From contig DBTP01000085.1 of assembly GCA_002307115.1 (NCBI GenBank), positions 1-19,294 of the forward strand: DNA of 19,294 nt. The letters run 5' to 3'. The translations under genes were made by a program, and so were the position numbers. The notes beneath the pieces were generated by a model. The model ran no database searches. It saw only the letters and a list, made by a program, of their open reading frames with translations, and was not told where the DNA came from. Source of the DNA: Fibrobacter sp. UBA1313. GTDB taxonomy: Bacteria; Fibrobacterota; Fibrobacteria; Fibrobacterales; Fibrobacteraceae. Positions 1-7,772 of this stretch are shown here, one piece after another; within the stretch, counting starts at the first letter, position 1, and the number at the start of each line of letters is the position of its first letter.

Positions 1-783
1 GAAATCAAAGTCATTAAGCAATGGCCCTACGAACACATTCTGCTTTTGACAGGTGAAGATACCCAGAACTGCGGTTTTGAATACCTTCGCCATGCGATTC
101 GCGTTTGCAAACCTTACTTCAAGCATATCTCCATTGAAGTGCAGCCGATGGATACCGATCAATACAAAATTCTTGCCGAAGAGGGCGTCTCTGCAGTGAT
201 GGTGTATCAGGAAACATACCACCGCGAAAAGTACAAGACGTATCACCCAGCAGGTAAAAAAAGTATCTTCTCGTATCGCGCTGATACTCCGGATCGAATT
301 TGTGAAGCGGGGGTGCGTAAATGCGCCATCGGTTGCCTTATGGGCCTTGAAGACTGGCGCACGGATTGCTTTTTTACCGCGCTTCACTTGCGCTACCTCG
401 AAAAGAAATACTGGAAAACTCGTTTTTCCATTTCGTTCCCACGCTTGCGCCCGCACGCAGGCTTACAGGATCAGAAGAATATTCAGACGGACCGGGAATT
501 GTTGCAGTTGATGTGCGCTTATCGTCTTTTTGATCACGACGTGGAACTTTCTCTGAGTACTCGCGAAGGCGCGAATTTCCGCGATCATGCAACACAAATT
601 TGTATTACATCGCTTTCGGCAGGTTCCCGCACGGATCCGGGTGGTTACAGTCTTTCCAAAGAAGAACTTCCGCAGTTCATCATCAATGATGGTCGCACTC
701 CAGAAGAAGTCTGCGCTGTAGTGAGAAAAAATGGGTATGAGCCGGTGTGGAAAGATTGGGATCCCGTGCTGGATGCGTTGTAA
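1..783 (+). CDS. thiH: 2-iminoacetate synthase ThiH, 3' part (5' end outside window)
   Basis: ThiH is a radical-SAM tyrosine lyase that makes dehydroglycine (2-iminoacetate) for the thiazole ring of thiamine in oxygen-sensitive pathways. The frame is open from base 1, and translation before the first possible start (TTG at 46) already fits the family (HILLLTGEDT), so the gene begins upstream and about 260 residues are visible. Recognisable family segments are ISIEVQPM, VMVYQETYH, a DWRTDCFFTALHL stretch, SFPRLRPHAG, ELSLSTRE, and a C-terminal SAGSRTDPGGYS block. The radical-SAM CX3CX2C motif would lie in the missing N-terminal part. The stop is TAA at 781-783. The downstream neighbours are convergent and unrelated, so any thi operon lies to the left of the window. 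Identification is firm; completeness cannot be judged. Confidence 0.95.
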   Translation, partial: EIKVIKQWPYEHILLLTGEDTQNCGFEYLRHAIRVCKPYFKHISIEVQPMDTDQYKILAEEGVSAVMVYQETYHREKYKTYHPAGKKSIFSYRADTPDRICEAGVRKCAIGCLMGLEDWRTDCFFTALHLRYLEKKYWKTRFSISFPRLRPHAGLQDQKNIQTDRELLQLMCAYRLFDHDVELSLSTREGANFRDHATQICITSLSAGSRTDPGGYSLSKEELPQFIINDGRTPEEVCAVVRKNGYEPVWKDWDPVLDAL

Positions 784-824
784 ACTAAAATCCGTGAAGT
801 CCGACAAAATTTGAATTTTTATGT

Positions 825-851
825 AGGGAATGAATGCCGTTCCCTCATTTT
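825..851 (+). terminator. Weak hairpin after thiH, possible terminator
   Basis: AGGGAA (825-830) pairs with TTCCCT (840-845) around a 9-nt loop and is followed by CATTTT. It lies 41 bp past the thiH stop and between convergent genes, where a terminator is expected. The stem is only 6 bp and the U-tract is broken by C and A, so this is tentative. Confidence 0.3.
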
Positions 852-883
852 GCATTGACATTTGTAGCAAAAGGGTGGAATCA

Positions 884-1891
884 TTACTTTTGAAATTCTT
901 TTTCTACACTTTCTCTTAGGTCATACAAAAGCCATTCTTTTTTCATAATGGATGACTTTTCCGTTTGTAGTAGCTTTATAAATTCTTTTATCCCTATGGG
1001 TTCATTTCCATTACCATGAATTAGCACAATACTTCCATTATGTGCGGATTGGCCTTTTGCTAGCCAAGCATCGCTTCCTATAGGAATCAGACCGAATTCA
1101 ATGACTTTATCTACAACCTTAGGGTCCGATACCAACCCAGGAAAACGAAAAAATACGGAGGGCCGAAATCCATACTGAAGTAACATCTTTTCAGTCTCCA
1201 GAATTTCAAAATTAATATCTGTTTTGGGCTCTAGTAAGAAATTATTGTTTAAGGGTAGCTTCGGATTGAAGTGATGATTATAAGTATGATTAATCCATGT
1301 CACTGAAATTTCATGGGAGTCTATTAAATTTTTGAGCCACAACAAGTCTTCTGAATGAGTTAGCATAAATTTACCCGTAATGGATAATGCCAAAGGCACG
1401 GGCTTTTCTGTTTTTTTAAATTCAGTAATTAGTGAGGTGAAAATAATTCGGTCCAATGGTTTATGAGAAGGGCATAAATCAATCGTTAACGTGATTCCCA
1501 TTTCTTTGGGGAAACCATGAATAATACCGGAGTTTTCTAATGAGAACGATTGATTTCGAGCGGCCTCGATCGCTTTTACATAAGCTGAGTTATAATACTT
1601 TAGACGTATTTGCTCAAAGCTCAATACTTTTAGAGATATTTGGTTAGAAGGAATAATCTGTGTCTCTAAATTTTCAGGAGTCACTCCTATATAGAACTGT
1701 TGTCCTGATTGTTCAAAGGTTCTAATGACCAAAATATTTTTGTTGTTAAAAATGCCCTCAGCAAAATAGACTTTGTAATTACCGATTTGATCTTGAGCAC
1801 AAAGAGATACATTGCCTAAAATCAGAAATAAAAAGACGAATAAGAATTTCGTAATGTTGATCTTATAATTTTGAAAAATATTCATCACCAT
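884..1891 (-). CDS. Secreted polysaccharide-deacetylase-like protein (NodB/CE4 fold) with altered metal site
   Basis: This 335-aa protein has an N-terminal signal sequence (hydrophobic core about residues 15-30, ending SLCAQ), then an uncharacterised region to about residue 120, then a NodB-homology domain. CE4 enzymes remove N- or O-acetyl groups from chitin, peptidoglycan or exopolysaccharide in the periplasm or at the cell surface. Visible motifs: ITLTIDLCP (about 133-141) at the TFDDGP position, with the catalytic-base Asp138 kept but the metal-binding second Asp replaced by Leu139; HTYNH (202-206) supplying the two metal His; RFPG (249-252); SDAW; and IVLIHG with His292. The loss of one metal Asp makes activity uncertain. 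The start could be ATG 1891 or ATG 1885; neither has a good Shine-Dalgarno. It lies 47 bp after the exporter gene and may be cotranscribed. It is clearly richer in A+T than its flanks. Confidence 0.75.
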   Translation of the reverse strand: MVMNIFQNYKINITKFLFVFLFLILGNVSLCAQDQIGNYKVYFAEGIFNNKNILVIRTFEQSGQQFYIGVTPENLETQIIPSNQISLKVLSFEQIRLKYYNSAYVKAIEAARNQSFSLENSGIIHGFPKEMGITLTIDLCPSHKPLDRIIFTSLITEFKKTEKPVPLALSITGKFMLTHSEDLLWLKNLIDSHEISVTWINHTYNHHFNPKLPLNNNFLLEPKTDINFEILETEKMLLQYGFRPSVFFRFPGLVSDPKVVDKVIEFGLIPIGSDAWLAKGQSAHNGSIVLIHGNGNEPIGIKEFIKLLQTEKSSIMKKEWLLYDLRESVEKEFQK

Positions 1892-1938
1892 CTGATCTCG
1901 TTGAATGATCTGTTAATTTGTAACGAATTTTCATCTTT

Positions 1939-2559
1939 CTAATACAGAGATATTCCAAGCCCAATAAATACGATTCCGCTAATTTTCTGCATCCACTTTC
2001 CGATTTTTTCATTGTTCCGTAACGTCTTGGTGACGTAAGAGGCGCTATGAGCAAGAAATAGACACCAAATGGTACCTGTGGTCGTAAATGTTAATCCCAG
2101 TATTAAAAAAGGAATGGGTCCATTTGTGTAATGAGGGTTAATAAATTGAGGTAAAAGGGAGAGAAAAAATAAAGCCACTTTAGGATTCAAAAGATCCGTT
2201 AAAAGTCCCTGTCGATAAATTTTCAATAAATCTGGTTTTCCTATCTGCTGCGCATTGTTATCAAACAGGCTCTTTTTTTCGATAAGCATTTTTATTCCCA
2301 AATAGACTAGATAGGCGATGCCGATCGTTTTGATAATATTAAAGGCAACAATAGATTTTGCCAAAATAATGGATAAACCCAATGCTGCCAATGTGGTGTG
2401 AATAAGGGCTCCCGTGATAATCCCGAAGACAGAATAGAACCCGGCGCGTCTCCCTTGCGTCATGCTCCGCGTCAAAATGTACACAGTATCCACTCCCGGC
2501 ACGATGTTCAAAAACAAGCCAGCAATAATGAATCCAAAATAATTTTCGATACCGTACAT
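1939..2559 (-). CDS. LysE/RhtB-family amino-acid exporter
   Basis: A 206-aa inner-membrane protein, the usual size for the LysE/RhtB translocator family, which exports amino acids such as lysine, homoserine, threonine or leucine by proton antiport. The N-terminal segment FIIAGLFLNIVPGVDTVYIL carries the family's NxxPGP-like motif (here NIVPGVD). It is followed by TRSMTQGRRAG, then GIITGALIHTTLAALGLS, and about six hydrophobic helices reaching the C-terminus. LNPKVALFFLSLLPQF is also a family hallmark. Substrate cannot be read from sequence. The start at 2559 is the first methionine of the conserved region but lacks a strong ribosome site. The gene is AT-rich like the deacetylase-like gene that follows on the same strand. 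Confidence 0.88.
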   Translation of the reverse strand: MYGIENYFGFIIAGLFLNIVPGVDTVYILTRSMTQGRRAGFYSVFGIITGALIHTTLAALGLSIILAKSIVAFNIIKTIGIAYLVYLGIKMLIEKKSLFDNNAQQIGKPDLLKIYRQGLLTDLLNPKVALFFLSLLPQFINPHYTNGPIPFLILGLTFTTTGTIWCLFLAHSASYVTKTLRNNEKIGKWMQKISGIVFIGLGISLY

Positions 2560-2582
2560 AATTTTGTGTTGCTCATTTTCTG

Positions 2583-2617
2583 AGACCTTAGTATCTGATG
2601 ATTAAATTCCAAGGTCT
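2583..2617 (-). promoter_or_regulatory. 7-bp inverted repeat upstream of the exporter gene
   Basis: AGACCTT (2583-2589) and AAGGTCT (2611-2617) are exact inverted repeats separated by 21 nt, ending 24 bp before the exporter start. They could be an operator or a leader hairpin. No promoter of good quality is recognisable next to them, so function is open. Confidence 0.25.
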
Positions 2618-2737
2618 TGCACTTAGCTCGTAAATCTAGCTTTTACGGATTTCGAAAGATTAGTTGCCGGCGATAAAAAACGAGGGGCGGAGTGCAGATT
2701 TAAAGCTATACCTATGAAAATTAAAATACCAGAAATT

Positions 2738-2766
2738 AAAAAGCCGACTCATTACCGACTTTTTTT
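2738..2766 (-). terminator. Intrinsic terminator of the dnaX-ybaB transcription unit
   Basis: Read on the minus strand, AAAAAGTCGG pairs with TCGGCTTTTT (10 bp including two G-U pairs) around a 7-nt loop, and the stem runs into a T-rich tail. It lies 48 bp past the ybaB stop. On the plus strand the same arms contain A-C mismatches, so it should act mainly on minus-strand transcripts. Confidence 0.7.
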
Positions 2767-2813
2767 CACAAATTCGCTATTTCTTATTTTGACTCTAGCT
2801 AGGTCATTTTCAA

Positions 2814-3122
2814 TTACATGAGCCCTGGAATGTTCAAACCCTGGGTGAGCTCGCTCATGCTTGCTTTGGATGTATCCTCTTTCTTTTTCGTTGCGGCATT
2901 CACTGCTGCCATGATTAAGTCTTCCAAGGCTTCGACATCTTCTTTATCAACGGCTTCCGGATTAATTTTGATAGCGGTAATCACACCCTGACCGTTGATG
3001 ACAACCTTTACCATGCCACCACCCGCTTCGGCTTCAAAAGCCTGCGTTTGCAGTTCGGTTTGGGCTTTGGTCATTTTGGATTGCATTTTTTGCAAGTCTT
3101 TGAGCATTTTTTGCATGTTCAT
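2814..3122 (-). CDS. ybaB: YbaB/EbfC family nucleoid-associated protein
   Basis: A 102-aa protein, full length for the family. These are small dimeric DNA-binding proteins found on the nucleoid. The N-terminal helix is rich in Met, Gln and Lys (MQKMLKDLQKMQSKMTKAQ). It is followed by the conserved GGGMVKVVINGQGVITAIKI sheet, the INPEAVDKEDVEALEDLI helix and a Gly/Pro/Met-rich tail (LNIPGLM). The ATG at 3122 is preceded by AAGGAA at 8 nt spacing. It follows dnaX by 24 bp on the same strand, the widespread dnaX-ybaB pair. The recR gene that usually comes next is absent here; a terminator follows instead. Confidence 0.96.
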   Translation of the reverse strand: MNMQKMLKDLQKMQSKMTKAQTELQTQAFEAEAGGGMVKVVINGQGVITAIKINPEAVDKEDVEALEDLIMAAVNAATKKKEDTSKASMSELTQGLNIPGLM

Positions 3123-3146
3123 AAATGGGTTCCTTTTGCTGAAATA

Positions 3147-4982
3147 CTATTCGGGTTCGTCTTCGCAACTTTCTGTTGCCGTATTGGATCTATGCAATTT
3201 TCGTGTGCTAATGAGTTCTGTTTGGAACATTTCTACGAGGGTTCCCAAGATGAGCTCATTCTCAAGATCACTTTCCCAAGCAGAGACAGGCCTTGATTCT
3301 ACAAGTTTTTCGCCGGGTTGAGGTGCAATGAGTGTATACTGTAATGCGACTTTAGTTTGGAGCAAGTCTTCGAGAATATTTATTAGACGATCTTGATAAT
3401 CTTTGTTTTTCGTCATTTGTTCGTAGCCCCAGGCGAGAGCTGCGCGATAGACGACTTTAAGTGGGAAAGGATTCGCCTGAAAATCGCCATGATCCAAAGA
3501 AGACCCACTCAGACTTGTGGCAAAGAAGCCCACTTCTTGTGAAAAACATTCTCGTATTATTTCTGGCCAAGCGTTGCAAATATCATAGCGGGTGTAACGC
3601 GGACCTGTTTCAAAAATATTATTCTCTTGATTTCCAAATTCAATAGCAAAATCATTTTTAGATGTCGGGCCTTCGTTGAGATCAAAGTCAATGGCAAAAG
3701 AAGCGTTTAAAACTTCCATAGCATTCTCTGGAGCCGGTGTTGGAGCTATCGTTTCTAAGGGATCTTGGGTGACCTGTGGCGGGGTCTTTAAAGTCGGCGA
3801 AGGAACCGCAGACTCAGTTACTTTTTTTTTTGACTGCTCTGAGGCAGAGGTAGTATCATTGATGGCCGCAAGTGCTTTTCTTAGATCGGTAAGGTGATCC
3901 AGCCATGCCATGCGGGCCAAAGAAGATTCCACCAGTAAACGCGGGTTCGTGCTATGGCGAAGGCTTCCCTGCAGATCGGTGAGAATTTTTGCCACGCGGA
4001 GCAAATCTCCATTACTCAGGTTTGCTGCGCAAGATTGTAATTTGCCGTAAAGCGCATCTGAAATATTCAGCTCTTCGGCAGTAATACCACCCACACGAAT
4101 ATAGAGACGGTTGCGAATAAATTTGGCAAAGCCATCGAGAAGAGGCGCGAATTCCACCCCTATAGAGCAAGCTTTGTCTACGACTTCAAAGCAACCCTTA
4201 ATGTCATGATTGGCGATAGATTCCAAAAGGGAAAAGAAAAGTTCGTTAGGGGGAATTCCTAAAACAGAATGCACCGCTTCAGCACTCATATCGTTGCCAG
4301 TAAAGGCGTATGCTTGGTCAAAGAATGTCAGTGCATCGCGCATGGAACCATCCGCTTTTTCGGCGAGAATGCCGAGAGCTTCTGGATCTGTTTTGATTCC
4401 CTCTTGTTCGCAAATGTAATGCAAACGGCTAATGATCTGCTTAGACGTGAGCCGTTTAAAATCGAAGCGCTGTACGCGCGAAAGAATCGTCTGCGGTACT
4501 TTGTTCACTTCTGTCGTTGCAAAAATGAAAATGACGTGTGGAGGAGGTTCTTCAAGAGTTTTTAGAAGCGCATTAAATGCGCCTTTAGAGAGCATGTGCA
4601 CTTCGTCGATGACAAACACTTTGTACTTACCAATCATGGGTGTATACTGTGTCTGTTCCAAAAGATCGCGGATATTATCGACGCCCGTATTACTTGCGGC
4701 ATCAATCTCAATCACGTCCATCGGGTTTCCGCCAGCGATATCCTTGCAGCTCGGGCATTCCCCACAAGGGTGCAACGGGTTTCCACCAGTACAATTCAGC
4801 GTGCGCGCGAGAATGCGTGCTGAGGTTGTTTTCCCTACGCCGCGAGTCCCTGTAAAAAGAAAGGCATGGTGCAACCGTCCGCCCGTGATTGCGTTTTCAA
4901 TCGTCTTTGCGATATGTTCCTGACCGACCATATCTTGAAAAGAATTCGGACGCCACTTGCGGGCCATTGCGATGTATGCCAT
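3147..4982 (-). CDS. dnaX: DNA polymerase III subunit tau (and probably gamma)
   Basis: DnaX is the clamp-loader ATPase that loads the sliding clamp and, as tau, couples polymerase and helicase. From the chosen start it has 611 aa. Visible: MARKWRPNSFQDMVGQ at the N-terminus; Walker A GTRGVGKTT at about 45-53; a zinc module with Cys at about 64, 73, 76 and 79; Walker B VFVIDEVH at about 122-129; LKTLEEPPPHVIFI; and sensor 1 ATTEVNKVP with the SRVQRFDF finger. After domain III comes a low-complexity Ser/Thr/Pro-rich linker (from about residue 375) and a divergent tau-specific C-terminal region. The frame is open further upstream to 5048, but family alignment favours ATG 4982 (MAYIAMARK) or ATG 4967 (MARK). 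A ten-A run in codons 384-387 is a likely slippage site (separate entry). It is upstream of ybaB and downstream of pheT on the same strand. Confidence 0.97.
   Translation of the reverse strand: MAYIAMARKWRPNSFQDMVGQEHIAKTIENAITGGRLHHAFLFTGTRGVGKTTSARILARTLNCTGGNPLHPCGECPSCKDIAGGNPMDVIEIDAASNTGVDNIRDLLEQTQYTPMIGKYKVFVIDEVHMLSKGAFNALLKTLEEPPPHVIFIFATTEVNKVPQTILSRVQRFDFKRLTSKQIISRLHYICEQEGIKTDPEALGILAEKADGSMRDALTFFDQAYAFTGNDMSAEAVHSVLGIPPNELFFSLLESIANHDIKGCFEVVDKACSIGVEFAPLLDGFAKFIRNRLYIRVGGITAEELNISDALYGKLQSCAANLSNGDLLRVAKILTDLQGSLRHSTNPRLLVESSLARMAWLDHLTDLRKALAAINDTTSASEQSKKKVTESAVPSPTLKTPPQVTQDPLETIAPTPAPENAMEVLNASFAIDFDLNEGPTSKNDFAIEFGNQENNIFETGPRYTRYDICNAWPEIIRECFSQEVGFFATSLSGSSLDHGDFQANPFPLKVVYRAALAWGYEQMTKNKDYQDRLINILEDLLQTKVALQYTLIAPQPGEKLVESRPVSAWESDLENELILGTLVEMFQTELISTRKLHRSNTATESCEDEPE
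3822..3831 (-). other. A10 slippage site in dnaX, predicted to produce gamma
   Basis: On the coding strand, TCA is followed by nine further A and then G (SKKKV), giving ten consecutive A. If one A is lost the next codon after the lysines is TAA (3820-3818). If one A is gained, or the ribosome slips by -1, the reading is Ser-Asn-TGA (stop at 3816-3814). Both alternative frames therefore stop within three codons, giving products of about 387-389 aa that end just after the ATPase and collar domains. Thermus thermophilus dnaX uses an A9 run for transcriptional slippage, and E. coli uses A6G for ribosomal frameshifting, at the equivalent place. The run and stops are seen; the event itself is inferred. 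Confidence 0.75.
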
Positions 4983-5100
4983 GGCGCTAAAGATAATTAT
5001 TTCCTTCAAAAAATTCCGCAGAAAGTCTAAAAAAGAGACGGGCAGCAAGACTTTGTGCCCTGTTGCCCGAAAGAGTTAGAAAAGGAAGTACTTTCCGTGC

Positions 5101-7533
5101 TTATCGCAGCACAATTTCTCCATCCAGGACAATCTTTTCGCGGAGTTTGTTATGCGCCTTGTTCACTTCCTCATCGGTGAGCGTGGTATCCATGGATTGG
5201 TAAACGAAGGAGTACACCATATTCTTTTTACCCGCAGCGATCTTATCGCCCTGGTAAATGCTTTTGAGCTCCACAGACACCAAATTTTTCACGTTGAATC
5301 CCTTAATCTGAGCGAGCACCGATTCGTGGGTCTTGTGTTCGTCCATTTCCATCGAGATATCACGGGTGGTGGATACTTGGCGGCTGAAAGGCTTGAAAAT
5401 CACCTTGCTCTGAAGTTTCGTCTCCACTAAGTTCAGATTCACTTCGAAAAGGAAAGTTTCGTAATCAATATCAAAGGCTTGGAGCACCCCTGGATGCACG
5501 CAACCCGCAGTTCCCAACACAGTTTTTCCACACACGATTTCGGCTTGCTGTGCCGGGTGTAAGAACGTCTCAGGCTTCTCGGGCACGCGGAGTTCTACGG
5601 CAAGGCCAATGCGTTTAAAGAAAGAGATCACAAGCCCCTTAAGATCTGCAAAAGAAACGGGAATGGACTTTTCTTCAAGGACTTTGGTTTTCCAATGGCC
5701 AGCGAGGATAGCGCAAAGGAGTGGAACTTCTTCGAAGCCCGGATCGCGTTCATTGATGCGAGTTTCAGAGGGGTATTGACCTTTCGCGACTTCGAACAAA
5801 CGAATTGAACCGGGGCGACTCTTTTCGTTTTCCGCCACACTTTTTAAAAGGTTAGGAATGAGAGAGGTGGGGAGCACTCCCAGTTCTTCAGAAAGGGGAT
5901 TCAAAAGAGGGGCGGGACGGCTACGGCGATCAAGGTCATTGGGTTCGCCAAAAACTTTCTGTATGTTCGTTTTGCTTGCAAAGCGGAGGGATAAGCACTC
6001 ATGGAGACCCATGGCGGACAAAGCATAACGAATGTGACGATTGAGTATTTCTTGAGCGGGTAAGTCGTTTGGCTGGGCCTTGAATTTTGGCACATCATAA
6101 GGAATGTTATCAAAACCAATCAAACGGGCTACTTCTTCGATTAAATCGACTTCGCGTTCCAAATCGGGGCGGAATGGTGGAATGGCAAAAGTCAAATTAT
6201 TATCGGTTTCTACAAGGCCAATACCAGTGAGCAGTGAGCGGATTTCTTCTGCAGAGGGTGAGATTCCGAGCACTTTCTGCACCCGGCTTTCGCGGAGCTT
6301 CACCTGAAGCAGTTCTTTCGGGTGATCTTCGCCTGTATATTCCACGACACCTTTAAGAATCTTACCACCCGAGACTTCTTGAATCAAAGCGCAAGCATAT
6401 TCGTTTGCCCAGCTTTGCATGGAAGTATCAATGCCGCGTTCAAAACGATAGCTAGAATCAGAAGAAATTCCCAAACGTTTGCTCTGCTTGCGAACAACGG
6501 TCGGGTTGAAATAAGCACTTTCCAAAAATACGTTTTGTGTAGATTCGTTGATTTCGGATTCCACACCACCCATGACACCAGCAACACAAGCGGGGCGGTC
6601 CCCATCACAAATGGTGAGATCAGTTTCTAAAAGTTCATGTTCATGGTGATCAATGGTGGTAATTTTTTCACCCCTGCGCGCGCGGCGCACTTTCACCGTA
6701 TTGCCGTTAAGTTGTGCCATATCAAAGCTGTGGAGTGGTTGACCAATATCCATCAGAATGAAATTGGTAATGTCCACCACGTTGTTGATAGAATTCATGC
6801 CTACAGCGTGTAATAGTTTGGCAAGCCAAGCTGGGGAAGGACCAACCTTCACCCCTTGAATGACACGGCCCACGTAGCGAGAACAACCCGAACCCTTCTC
6901 CACTTCGAGTTTCATGACCGATATCGCCTCAGGGGTTTCTTCTTTAAGATTATAATTCAACTTTTTGAGCGGACGACCAAATTTGGCTGCAAGTTCGCGT
7001 GCGACACCGCGGTGAGAAAGGGCATCGGGGCGATTGGGCGTGACATTTAATTCTAACGTCACATCGTAATAACCTAAAGAAACGAAATTCGTGCCAGCGG
7101 GGATTGAATCTTCCAAAACCATAATGCCCGCATGGTTGTCAGAAAGCCCAATTTCATCTTCAGCGCAAATCATCCCAAAGCTTTCGACGCCTCGAATCTT
7201 GGACTTTTTCATCTTGAGCTTTTCACCATTGGGGAGCGGGAGCTCTGCACCGAGAGGCGCTAACACAACGGTTTGGCCTTTCGCAACGTTTGGAGCACCA
7301 CAAACCACTTGAATGATTTCTGTGCCGGTATTCACTGTGGTAATGTGTAAATGATCGCTATCAGGATGAGCGTCGCAAGTGAGTACCTTCGCAACAATGA
7401 GTTTATCGTAAACTTTACCGGGCTCTTCTTTTCCTTCCACTTCCAAGCCAATAGAGGTCAGTGCTTTTTCAATGGCGTCTACGGATTCCGGGAGATCTAC
7501 ATGCCTTTTAAGCCAATTCAGAGAAACTTGCAT
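5101..7533 (-). CDS. pheT: Phenylalanine-tRNA ligase beta subunit
   Basis: PheT forms the (alpha beta)2 enzyme with PheS and charges tRNA-Phe. It also carries the editing site that removes mis-attached tyrosine. From ATG 7533 (MQVSLNWLKRHVDL) the protein has 810 aa, close to the usual 790-810. The order of domains is typical: N-terminal strand; EMAP/OB-type tRNA-binding domain at about 40-150 (VCGAPNVAKGQTVVLAPLGA); B3/B4 editing region with ELNVTPNRPDALSHRGVARE and VVDITNFIL; B5 domain; catalytic-like core (DLIEEVARLIGFDNIP); and C-terminal FDX-ACB anticodon-binding domain (FSRQVSTTRDISMEMD). The frame is open upstream to 7638, but the family N-terminus and TAAGG seven to eight nt before 7533 fix the start. 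pheS is not adjacent in the window, unlike the common pheST pair. Confidence 0.97.
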   Translation of the reverse strand: MQVSLNWLKRHVDLPESVDAIEKALTSIGLEVEGKEEPGKVYDKLIVAKVLTCDAHPDSDHLHITTVNTGTEIIQVVCGAPNVAKGQTVVLAPLGAELPLPNGEKLKMKKSKIRGVESFGMICAEDEIGLSDNHAGIMVLEDSIPAGTNFVSLGYYDVTLELNVTPNRPDALSHRGVARELAAKFGRPLKKLNYNLKEETPEAISVMKLEVEKGSGCSRYVGRVIQGVKVGPSPAWLAKLLHAVGMNSINNVVDITNFILMDIGQPLHSFDMAQLNGNTVKVRRARRGEKITTIDHHEHELLETDLTICDGDRPACVAGVMGGVESEINESTQNVFLESAYFNPTVVRKQSKRLGISSDSSYRFERGIDTSMQSWANEYACALIQEVSGGKILKGVVEYTGEDHPKELLQVKLRESRVQKVLGISPSAEEIRSLLTGIGLVETDNNLTFAIPPFRPDLEREVDLIEEVARLIGFDNIPYDVPKFKAQPNDLPAQEILNRHIRYALSAMGLHECLSLRFASKTNIQKVFGEPNDLDRRSRPAPLLNPLSEELGVLPTSLIPNLLKSVAENEKSRPGSIRLFEVAKGQYPSETRINERDPGFEEVPLLCAILAGHWKTKVLEEKSIPVSFADLKGLVISFFKRIGLAVELRVPEKPETFLHPAQQAEIVCGKTVLGTAGCVHPGVLQAFDIDYETFLFEVNLNLVETKLQSKVIFKPFSRQVSTTRDISMEMDEHKTHESVLAQIKGFNVKNLVSVELKSIYQGDKIAAGKKNMVYSFVYQSMDTTLTDEEVNKAHNKLREKIVLDGEIVLR

Positions 7534-7772
7534 TTTGAGCCTTATCCTTACGAAAATTGCACCTTTCTTAAGTGCTGGGATCTTCAATTTTTTCCCAAAG
7601 AATTTAGAAAAATGTAAAGAAATCAAAAGACTTTTCACAAAGGCTAAGACGCAAGGAGGACGCAGATCTTAAAAGAGATCCTAAAAAAGTGAAAAAGAAG
7701 TGGATGAGAACGATCAAAACACATCGAGAAATGTATTTTTGGGCTAGAATTTTTTTTTGAAGGTAGGCGACT

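Noticed and set aside
2714..2821. 35-codon plus-strand frame beginning MKIKIPEIKK
   Set aside because: No ribosome site, runs through the terminator hairpin and into the ybaB end, with no family resemblance.
5039..5097. Hairpins in the pheT-dnaX gap (CGGGCA...TGCCCG and GGAAAGTACTTCC on the minus strand), considered as SRP RNA or a pheT terminator
   Set aside because: The conserved SRP core around GGAAGGAAGCAG is missing, the first stem has a 19-nt loop, and the second has only four sure pairs and a broken T-tract. It may be a weak attenuator but cannot be supported.
7534..7638. 35-codon N-terminal extension of pheT
   Set aside because: The family N-terminus begins at MQVSLNW and a good ribosome site precedes it; the extension does not resemble other PheT proteins.
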